In this document: in pieces, positions 55,869-64,000 of the stretch | Layout: every line of letters starts with the position of its first letter | How positions within the stretch are numbered: the stretch's first letter is position 1 | Origin: Ampullaceana balthica | Taxonomy: Eukaryota; Mollusca; Gastropoda; Lymnaeidae | DNA length: 64,000 nt | Assembly (NCBI GenBank): GCA_944989445.1 | Contig: CALYLW010001075.1 | Span: 1-64,000, forward strand | Direction: 5' to 3' | The notes under the pieces: model-generated | What the model saw: only the letters and a program-made list of their open reading frames with translations | Databases searched by the model: none | Told to the model about the DNA's origin: nothing | Program-made: the position numbers and the translations under genes

Positions 55869-56439
55869 TTTAGTAAAAAAAGAGTCGGCAGATATTGAAC
55901 TAATGAGTTTGCGCAAGAATTTATCTAATCCATATATTATGACCTTTTGGGCATATTGGTAGTTTGCGATCGTTACCAGTACTCTTGCCCCGCGGATCAT
56001 TGTTGCACCCGGCCTCGCGCGTACTTAACGCTGCCTCTGGCTATCAGTGAGGGGCCATCCATATATTACGTACGCAAGGAGAGGGAGGGGGTCTTAAATT
56101 TACGACATTTTACGGATGCATGCGTACGGGGGTGGGAGGGGGGTCTCAACTGAATGTGTACGTACGCACACCAAATTTAAGTTGCATAATACTAAGCATA
56201 GAAATGTAAACCGCTCTGACTGCAAAAGTCATTCGAGACCGACTGAGTCAATACTGATATGCAATAATGTAATATAATTGATTGTAAATGAAATTTGGAA
56301 CTTTTAATTACTTGGAAGTAAATAATATTTGATTCAAACCAAACGTTTACACATTATTAAAAAATATATCAGTCGGATTTATCTGCCCATTTCTTGAAAT
56401 TAGATGAAGTTTCTCTTTCGCCCACCGGTGCCTTAGCCG

Positions 56440-56844
56440 TTGTAAACACACAACGGGACGGGGATTTCACGCACCTAGTGGAAAAGGGGGGGAGGTTGTC
56501 CACATATTTGTGACGATTTGTGATGTGGGGGAATGAGGTGTTAGAGAAATGTGACGTCACATCAAGACTCTCAACTTTAAATAAAAGTTCCACTTAAATA
56601 TGACTTCACACGTGTTACGATATTAGAATGCCAGCCTACACTAAATAAATACTTAAATGACAAAAAAAGTGATTTTAAACATGCTCTTTTTCAAACAGAA
56701 AGTACAGCTTTTATGGGGGGGGGCGCAAAGTGTTGTCACGTCATATTGGAGGGGGTGGTCTAAGTTTTTGTGACGACGCGTGACGAGGGGGAGGGGGAGT
56801 GAAAAATCTGCCAAATTCGCGTGACGTCATGTATGGATGGCCCC
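56440..56844. mobile_element. Inner TIR element copy ii
   Basis: Right end GACGTCATGTATGGATGGCC plus CC at 56844. Left end degenerate near GGGACGGGGATTTCACGCAC (56453). Interior shares CACGTGTTACGATATTA and AAATGTGACGTCACATC with the next copy, from which it is separated by five bases. Confidence 0.6.
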
Positions 56845-56849
56845 TTCTT

Positions 56850-57242
56850 GGGGCCGTCCGTAAATGACGTTACGCACCTAGAGGGGGGAGGGGGTCGACC
56901 ATTTGTGACGAAGGGGACGGGTAGTTTAAGAAATGTCACGTCACATCAAAACGCGTAACTTAAAATAAAATTTGTACTTAAATATGTTTTTGTTTACATT
57001 TTATTTAATGACGTTTTACATGAGCTTTGCACGTGTTACGATATTAAAGTGCAGCCTTACAAATAAATACATACTTAAACTTAAATGACACAAAAGTGAT
57101 TTGAAACATGCTTTTGTGTGTGCATTTTTATGAAGTAATACTGGAAAAGAGGGGGGGGGTCTAACTTTTAGCGACGATGCGTGACGATGGAGGGGGGATG
57201 AAAATCGTCTATACTAGCGGGACGTCATTAATGGACGGCCCC
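56850..57242. mobile_element. Inner TIR element copy iii
   Basis: GGGGCCGTCCGTAAATGACG at the left and CGTCATTAATGGACGGCCCC at the right are inverted with few mismatches. 393 bp. Homologous to copy ii along its length. A third, reversed end piece follows at 57243-57412. Confidence 0.75.
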
Positions 57243-57631
57243 AAAGCTTTGACACACCCCCAAAAAAAAAGCCATATTTTCAAATAGTTCAGTGCGCATT
57301 TTGATGTGATGTCACATTTCTTAAACACCCCCTCCCCCTCGTCACAATTTCGTGACCTTCTCCTCCGCCCCCTTTTTAGGCGTGGGACGTCATTTATCGA
57401 CGGCTTCAAAGAGTAAAACCAATATCTTCTTTATGACTCAGGCTTAATTGTTTTTTTTTCAAAAACGTGGTGAGCGAATTTGTACGTACGCATGGGGGGG
57501 GGGTGTCCGGAAAATGTACGGGATGCAACGGAGGGGAGGGGGTCAATAATACGAATTTTGTGCGTACGTAATATATGGATGGCCCCTGACTAAAATAAAG
57601 TTTGCACATCGAAACAACTGTAAATATATAT

Positions 57632-58312
57632 TAGGGCTCCGGAAATTAACGAATAATTTATCGATTAATCGTTACAAATTTTAAGGATTAAATTATTTTT
57701 AACGATTAATTGACCCATTGCTTACAACTTATTGGAAGTCAAAAAGAAAAAAAAATGATAATCAATAGCGGCCGATGCATACTAAATAATTTTCTGACGG
57801 TTCCACGAACATCGTGGTTTTAAACTATTGATTTACGGGGATGTTGAAAATATTGATACATTTTGCATACCATATTTCTAACACTTCGCCTACTTATCAA
57901 ACAAAATGAAAAGCGTATAAAGCTAATGGCAGTAATGGAGTCTGACTCAGATACATAAACTGACGACAGCTCTTCTGTTGGATACTGCGTAACAAAATGG
58001 AGATGAAAGATCATGAATCCATTATCCCTCTACAATAGTGGAAACTTAATGAGCAACGATATCCGTTAATGTCATGCTTTGCCTAGATCGTTTTGTGCAT
58101 ATCATTACCTTAGCTCCATGTGAATGATTGTTTAGCTTGGTTGGTTTTATTTTTATTGTCAATTAGACCAGCTCATCACTTAAACTTAAACCAAATAATG
58201 TCAACACACTTGTCTTTTTGCGTAGTTGGTTAAAAGATGACATATAAAGGATACATTCCAGTGTTATTTATAATTTTAACAAGAATTTTTGACTGAATCG
58301 TTAACAGCCCTA
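57632..58312 (+). mobile_element. hAT-family relic (copy c)
   Basis: Ends TTAGGGCTCCGGAAATTAAC and GAATCGTTAACAGCCCTAA are inverted like those of copy a. On the plus strand near 58165-58250, SSSLKLKPNNVNTLVFLRSW is the hAT C-terminal motif, preceded and followed by stops. The interior is otherwise deleted. Confidence 0.75.
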
Positions 58313-58319
58313 ATATATA

Positions 58320-58790
58320 ATATATACTAGCGTGTCACCCGTCCAAATTAAAAGAAGTTTTCAGCTGAAATCTATTTATTATGACAAAATGCACTTTTTT
58401 AGGGCGCCCAAGGCGCCGACCTTTTTCAAAAGTCCAACTAACTTGTCCTTGTTTGTTAAATACGAAACATTAAACTTTCTGAAATGTACACAAAGTATTT
58501 TATAATAAGGGTTGTAGATCGCCGGCCGCCTTCGGCGCCGCCTTTGTTTTTTTTAATTTTATAATTAAAAATCATCAAATCCTCTTTTTACATTGATCCC
58601 TTTTCAAAATTTAAAATATGAGCGAAAACAATAACGTCATATCATATTTTTTTACAGCTCATCTTTAATTTGCACACCTTTTGATGCATTTGTGCAGTAA
58701 TTAGGTGCGCTGCTTTCTAAAATTAGCAGCGTCACGGACAGACACTAAAGACGTGACATTGCAAATTATATTTATTTATAACGTGAGTAT
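58320..58790 (+). mobile_element. Helitron-like element H3
   Basis: Starts ATATACTAGCGTGTCACCCG. Interior collinear with H2, including AGGGCGCCCAAGGCGCC (58401) and a second GGC-rich block (58520). Hairpin GTCACG...CGTGAC at 58732-58758 followed by ATTGCAAATTATAT. Confidence 0.55.
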
Positions 58791-60042
58791 ACACTTAATT
58801 GAATTTGAATTAAATGTTATAGGGAAGAAAACACGTTTTTATTTGCATCCTTTTTATCTCTAAATAAGATACACTGAAATCTATACTAAAAGACGATAAA
58901 TCGCGATTCACCTAAGTCACGATTACATAAATATGGACCGAAAGACCATGGCTTAACGGGGATGCGCAGTACATAATATAGATAAATGTGTTTTCTTTTT
59001 TTAGTTTGTTTTTATTTGGGTCAAAAATAATGAAAAGTTTTATGTTTTGAGCTGGATCATATTGTATTAACTATGTTGTCGGGAGAATGATTATTATTTT
59101 TGTAAATTTTAATGAATACAGTTTAGAGTAGCTTCTATAATTAAAATACGTTTCAAAGCTTATATTTTATTTTATTTTTTAAAATAATGTTTAAACAATT
59201 TAGGGAAGCGTTTTAATTAAGTCACTGGGAGCTTAAAAGGGAGTTCTTAATATTAAAAATGAACAATTGCCATTTTTAAAAAATAAAGATGTCTTTAAAT
59301 TCTGCACAGTGTGATTTAAAAAATTTAAAATAATTTTTTTTAAAAATTAGTTCTAAGGGTTTTCAACTTTGTTGTATTGTCTCTTTTTATAAAACGAAAA
59401 GATAAGTAATTGAAATATATAAAAAAAACATTTTATGCTAATTGTAAGGGCATTGAACCGCGATGGTAATTATTATCTTATTGCTGTTGTGTTGTTTTTT
59501 TATAAATTGTATGATACATATTATTATTATTAATTTTTTTTTATTGTATTACCTTGAAATTGATTTAAACCCATAGGTGATGAAAAACGTGTACAAAACA
59601 TTGAAAAACATTATGCTTTGACTAAAATCCTCTAGAAATACATTATCATATTATTTAGTTGAGAATATATCTAATTTTCTAAAAAAATTACAGAACCCAA
59701 AACACTTCCACAATCCGTATAATACTATAATAAAAGAAGATTTGTTTGAAATTACATAAATGGGATATAATTTACTCACTATATATAAAAAACATTATTT
59801 AAACTTCCTTATTATTTTTTAAGTATTAGCGCTATAGAACAATCGTAAACAAAAAGGACATGAGTCCTTCAGCTGTATCTTTGACTTTCAGGAAACAAAG
59901 AGATTTAAGATAAGTAGTGCACTTTAGGATTGAATTAGTGAGCAGAAACATGTGTTGATGGTATATTTTCTTGTGTTGAATTCAGGATGAATTCAAGCTG
60001 ACCAGGTCATAATTTGTTTGAAAGTATTGCTGAATATACAAC

Positions 60043-60046
<4 letters not shown>
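58791..60046. other. AT-rich DNA, nothing recognised
   Basis: AT-rich, with an (ATT)n patch near 59520. No gene. Confidence 0.45.

Positions 60047-60105
<59 letters not shown>
60047..60105. repeat. (TA)n microsatellite
   Basis: About 59 bp of TA, directly before the first Helitron of the array. The frame 60018-60299 arises from it. Confidence 0.95.
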
Positions 60106-60107
<2 letters not shown>

Positions 60108-60116
60108 AACTATATC

Positions 60117-61562
60117 TCTATACATATAAGACGCATTTGTTGTCTGTCTGTCGTCTGGATGTTCCCTATTAACTCAAGATCCAGACAACCAAATAACGTG
60201 AAATTTGGTACACGTACACAAAATTATACCGGAAAGGTTATTAAACAGGTTTCTTTCCATATATATAAGATACTGGGTGCTGGGGGCCCAAAAATGTAGT
60301 TTTTCCTTATATGATATATAAATAAAAATTATTGAAAATTAAGACGTAAAATAATAAACATTTTGGTGTCGAGATTAACAAGATGGCGTTTATTGCCATA
60401 AAATAATGTGATGTGACGTCATAGTTTGAGTTCATATTAATTTGTAAATAGTAAACAAAGTGAAATGAGCAGTGATTATTTTAATTTATTTTTTTAATTG
60501 TTAATATACCGCTGTGTGTGAGCGTTTAAGTATTTGTGTGCACATGTGTGAATCAGTGAGTGTGTGTGTTTTTTATTGTGAACTAAATGTTATGAAACGG
60601 TTTATTTTTATGTCTGTTAATGTTGCGCCTCTAACAAGATAACGTATATATTTTTTTATAAAATGTGTTTGCAAATTACATCTTTTTTACTTTACACTGT
60701 TTCTTTTATGAATATTCTATATGTATTTTATCCAGTCGTTTGATCTAGCTTTTTCCTTATAAGGTGAGGGTAGGAGTCAATAATATCGTCCATACCTGGG
60801 TGGCATAAACACTGTAGCTAAGAAACGGTGTTTATACTTTTTGCATAACTTAAACTAAACCAGCAGGGCAAATTTTAAGCTCAAACCTTGCGTTTCGAGA
60901 TTTTTCTTTAAAACAAATAAACCCCTTACAACATGTAAATGAATTATATAAATTATCACTTACTCTGGGCGGGGGCCCAAATGTAGTTTTTTTTTCGTAT
61001 ATTTAAAACTGACTCAACACTAATTCTCGAACTTCCCGTGAAGGTAGAAGCATGAAACTTTAGGAACTTGCCGAATACACTAGTATCACGATAATTGTTG
61101 AAAAAGAATATAAACATGTCCACTCATGGGTGGCCGGGGGCCCCAAAACCGGTTTTTCCTAATATGGGTTCTTTTTTCCTTATATGCGCTCCATAAAAAA
61201 TAAAAATCTAAAAATTATCCTACTTCCCGTGTAGGTAGAAGCATGCAACTTTCGGTGGTTGTTAAGTATCATTTAGCGATGGTAACAGGTAAACAAATTA
61301 TATAATTTATCACTCAGTCTCCTGGGATTGCTGGTATAGACTTGCAGACACCATGCTTTTCTCCTGGACAGTTGTATGTGGCCTGCTCCAGAGTTGGCAA
61401 AGAAGAAAATCTTTTTGTACACACTCCAAATGGAACTGCCAAAAATGTTATATATCAAATTGCTTTAAGTTAATTGTACCCTTTATTGCATGCAAATAAA
61501 CAGTACTGTACGCTTCTATAGAAAACCTTATTTTAAACCCGGGATAAGCCGGGTACTTGCCC
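60117..61562 (+). mobile_element. Helitron copy 1
   Basis: 5' end TCTATACATATAAGACGCAT, 3' hairpin AACCCGGGATAAGCCGGGT followed by ACTTGCCC; the final CTAG is mutated (ATATAG). The interior has ~165-bp repeated blocks marked by GGGGGCCC and a helicase C-terminal fragment (61315-61473). Not autonomous. Confidence 0.8.
61315..61473 (+). pseudogene. Helitron helicase C-terminal fragment, copy 1
   Basis: 53 codons including stop: AGIDLQTPCFSPGQLYVACS, RVGKEENLFVHTPNG, then a short tail. GQLYVACSRV is the conserved last helicase motif of the Pif1-like helicase in Helitron Rep/Hel proteins, near their C-terminus. Nothing of the Rep nuclease or the earlier helicase motifs is present, so no function can remain. 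Confidence 0.9.
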
Positions 61563-61564
61563 AT

Positions 61565-62240
61565 ATAGCATACATATAAGACGCATTTGTTGTCTGTCGT
61601 CTATCTGGATGTTCCCTATTAATTCAAAAGATCCAAACTGCCAAATTAAGTGAAATTTGGTACACGTACACAAAATTATTCCGGAAAGGTTATTAAACAG
61701 TTTCGTTCCATATATATAAGATACTAGGGATCGGGGGCCCAAAATGTAGTTTTTCCTTATATGAAATCTATAAATATTATTTTTTTAAAAATTATCCCAT
61801 TTCCCGTGTAGGTAGAAGCATGAAACTTTCAGTAGTTGTTAAGTATCATTTGCTGATGATAACAGGTAAGAAATTATATAAATTATCTGTTACAGGGGCC
61901 CGGGGGTCCTATTGCAGTTTGTTTTCCTTATATTTAAAACTGACTCAACACTAATTATTCAATTCCCCGTGAAGGTAGAAGCATGAAACTATGGGAACTT
62001 GCTGAATACACTCTTATGACGATAATTGTCGAATAACAATTTAAAAATGTTCACTCATGGGTGGCCGGGGGCCCAAAAACCGTTTTTTTTCTTATATGGG
62101 ATATATAAAACTGAATCAACAATAATTCATCATCTTTCTTTGCAGGTAGAAACATGAACTTTGGAAAGTTGTTGAGTACCCTCGCACGATGGTAGCAGTC
62201 GAAAAAAATATCACTAACTGGGGGGCCGGGGCCCAAATGT
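61565..62240 (+). mobile_element. Helitron copy 2 (3'-truncated)
   Basis: 5' end ATACATATAAGACGCATTTG, then four GGGGGCCC-marked blocks of 157-167 bp (61733, 61895, 62062, 62219). It runs into the 5' end of copy 3 without a hairpin/CTAG end. Confidence 0.7.
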
Positions 62241-62807
62241 TATACATATTAGACGCATTTGTGTGTGTTAGTCTGTTCTCTAATACCTCAAGATCCAGAC
62301 AACCAAATAACGTGAAATTTGGTACACATACACACAATGACATGAGAAAGGTTGTTAAACAGGTTTCGTTCCATATATATAAGATGCTGGGGGCCAGGGG
62401 CCCAATATGTACTTTTGTCCTTATATGAGCTCTATAAAAAATAAAAATATAAAAATTATCCTACTTCCCGTGTAGGTAGAAGCATACAACTTTCGGTGGT
62501 TGTTAAGTATCATTTGGCGATGGTAACAGGTAAAAAAATTATATAAATTATCACTCAGTCTCCTGGGATTGCTGGTATAAACTTGCAGACACCATGCTTT
62601 TCTCCTGGACAGTTGTATGTGGCCTGCTCCAGAGTTGGCAAAGAAGAAAATCTTTTTGTACACACTCCAAATGGAACTGCCAAAAATGTTGTCTATCACA
62701 TTGCTTTAAGTTAAATGTACCCTTTATTGCATGCAAATAAACAGTACTGTAAGCTTCTAAAGAAAACCTTATTTTAAACCCTGGAAAAAGCCGGGTCTTG
62801 CCCCTAG
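62241..62807 (+). mobile_element. Helitron copy 3
   Basis: 5' end TATACATATTAGACGCATTT, 3' hairpin CCCTGGAAAAAGCCGGG then TCTTGCCCCTAG with an intact CTAG (62804-62807). Contains the second helicase fragment. Confidence 0.8.
62556..62714 (+). pseudogene. Helitron helicase C-terminal fragment, copy 2
   Basis: Same 53-codon fragment as at 61315, with few changes (AGINLQTPCFSPGQLYVACS). The TAA stop is at the same place. It also keeps the same TTATCACTCAG before the first codon, which looks like a splice acceptor. Confidence 0.9.
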
Positions 62808-62817
62808 TATATATATA

Positions 62818-63823
62818 TCTTTATACATATAAGAATATAAGACGCATTTGTTGTCTGTCTGTCTGTCTGTTTGTTCCCTAATAACTCAAGATCCAGACAA
62901 CCAAATAACGTGAAATTTGGTACACGTACACAAAATTATACCGGAAAGGTTATTAAACATGTTTCGTTCCATATATATAAGATACTGGGGGCCGGAGGGC
63001 CCAAAATGTAGTTTTTCCTTATATGAGCTATATAAAATAAAAATTATTGAAAATTAAGACGTAAAATAATGACGCAAAATAATAAACATTTTGGTGTCCA
63101 GATTAACAAGAAGGCGACTATCGCCATAAAATAATAGTTTTTTTGTTGTTGCTTTGCTGTTGTTGCTTTTGTTGTTGTAGTTGTTGTTTTGTTGTATTTG
63201 CTTTGTTGTTGTTGCTTTGTTGATGTTGCTGTTGTTGTTGTAGTTGTTGTTTTGTTGTATTTGCTTTGTTGTTGTTGCTTTGTTGATGTTGCTGTTGTTG
63301 TTGTTGTTGTTGTTTTGTTGTTTTTGTGTTGTTTTTGCTGTTGTTGTTGTTGTTGTCCACATCCCTTGCCCTGCGACGTCAATGTCCTTCATGTTGTTGT
63401 TGCTTTGTTGTTGTTGCTGTTGTTGTTGCTGTTGTTGTTGTTTTGTTTTTGTTGTTTTGTTTTGTTTTGTTGTTGTTTTGTTTTTGTTGTTCTTGCAGTT
63501 GTTGTTTTGTGTTGTTTTTGCTGTTGTTGTTGTTGTTGTCCACATCCCTTGCCCTGCGACGTCAATGTCCTTCATGTTGTTGTTGCTTTGTTGTTGTTGC
63601 TGTTGTTGTTGCTGTTGTTGTTGTTTTGTTTTTGTTGTTTTTTTGTTGTTACTTTGTTGTTGTTGTTATAGTTGTTGTTTTGTTGTTGTTTTTGTTGTTT
63701 TTGTTGTTGTTTTGTTTTTGTTGTTTTGTTGTTGTTTTTGTTGTTTTTGTTGTTTTGTTGTTTTTGTTGTTGTTTTTGTTGCTGTTGTTGTTAAACCTGG
63801 GAAAGCCGGGTACTTGCCCCTAG
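62818..63823 (+). mobile_element. Helitron copy 4 with GTT-rich insert
   Basis: 5' end at 62818 (TC) leading to AAGACGCATTTG, 3' hairpin AACCTGGGAAAGCCGGGT then ACTTGCCCCTAG ending 63823. The interior from 63139 to 63792 is replaced by (GTT)-rich simple sequence. Confidence 0.85.
63139..63792. repeat. (GTT)-rich satellite with duplicated 182-bp block
   Basis: Mostly GTTGTT/TTTGTTG. A unique insert GTCCACATCCCTTGCCCTGC plus GACGTCAATGTCCTTCATG occurs at 63355 and again at 63537, and a 66-bp unit repeats at 63173 and 63239. All long frames here (63044-63840, both strands) are low-complexity by-products. Confidence 0.9.
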
Positions 63824-63825
63824 TA

Positions 63826-64000
63826 TCTATATACATATAAGACGCATTTGTTGTCTGTCCGTCGTCTGTCTGTTCCCTTATAACTCAAGATCCAGACAAC
63901 CGAAATAACGTGAAATTTGGTACACGTACACAAAATTATACCGGAAAGGTTATTAAACAGGTTTCGTTTCCATATATATAAGATACTGGGGGCTGGGGGC
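63826..64000 (+). mobile_element. Helitron copy 5, runs off the window
   Basis: TCTATATACATATAAGACGC begins two bases (TA) after the CTAG of copy 4. Collinear with the starts of copies 1 and 4 to the window edge. Confidence 0.85.

Larger units (their letters stand above)
56051..57586. mobile_element. TIR element with perfect 26-bp ends, nested copies inside
   Basis: GGGGCCATCCATATATTACG plus TACGCA at 56051-56076 is exactly inverted at 57561-57586. TGA flanks both sides (56048-56050 and 57587-57589), a possible 3-bp target duplication. Inside are at least two related shorter copies. No transposase frame. A 3-bp duplication would fit PIF/Harbinger-type elements, but TGA is not their usual TWA target, so the superfamily is open. 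Confidence 0.75.

Noticed and set aside
63044..63840. Several long open frames in both strands (Leu/Val/Cys-rich and Gln/Asn/Thr-rich)
   Set aside because: All arise from GTT/AAC simple sequence that has no stops in several frames.

Overview
The window is AT-rich eukaryotic DNA, almost certainly from an invertebrate animal. No operons, ribosome binding sites or bacterial genes are visible. It has many (TA)n microsatellites, tRNA-derived SINEs, at least four LINE lineages, two LTR retrotransposons and several DNA transposon families (hAT, pogo/Tigger-like, Mutator-like, Helitron). The SINE at 4.57 kb (tRNA head, then a GGGTACCTAACACTAGTTA-type body) and the LINE families look like those of gastropod molluscs. 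That is recognition from memory, so mollusc is probable and any finer placement is not supported.

Layout. 0-14 kb: AT-rich DNA with a 21-bp minisatellite, a hAT relic (1.58-2.38 kb), LINE 3' ends (2.6-3.1, 4.1-4.45 kb), a SINE, a pogo-like element with an internal 98-bp triplication (8.4-9.4 kb), a decayed ankyrin-repeat exon (10.5-11.1 kb) and a 24-bp minisatellite (12.2-12.4 kb). 14.5-23.1 kb: two copies of one APE-type LINE on the minus strand with an older LINE relic between them. The first copy is split by a 1.33-kb Mutator-like element with 10-bp target duplications, and the second copy in the window supplies the empty site. 23-34 kb: AT-rich DNA, foldback palindromes, Helitron-like elements and a composite pogo-like element (29.2-31.8 kb) filled with other insertions. 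34.2-35.4 kb: a gene-like segment with TATA, splice donor, acceptor and poly(A) signal but no recognised product.

37.94-42.75 kb: a complete LTR element with 311-bp LTRs that differ at about 10 positions, a 5-bp AGCCA target duplication, a tRNA-Pro-like primer site and a polypurine tract. It has no protease, reverse transcriptase or integrase. It carries instead one long decayed reading frame: a basic N-terminus, repeated coiled coil, acidic linker and hydrophobic C-terminus. The frame shifts -1 at an in-phase A AAA AAA heptamer directly before TAG. I regard this as the most interesting item. 43.7-51.0 kb: a decayed Ty3/gypsy-class element whose pol order is protease-integrase-RT-RNase H (Gmr1-like), with a doubled 5' LTR and a MITE inside RT.

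51.4-54.6 kb (minus): an intact 1050-codon open exon of about 31 ankyrin repeats, the best host protein-coding candidate. Its stop overlaps a consensus splice donor, so it is probably an internal exon. 55.3-58.8 kb: nested terminal-inverted-repeat elements, a hAT relic and a Helitron-like copy. 60.1-64.0 kb: a head-to-tail array of Helitrons with 3' hairpin-CTAG ends and two copies of a helicase C-terminal fragment; it runs off the window end.

Apart from the ankyrin exon(s) and perhaps the 34-35 kb segment, the window is a transposon graveyard. The genes do not form a pathway. What works together is the nesting of the elements, which gives relative insertion ages.
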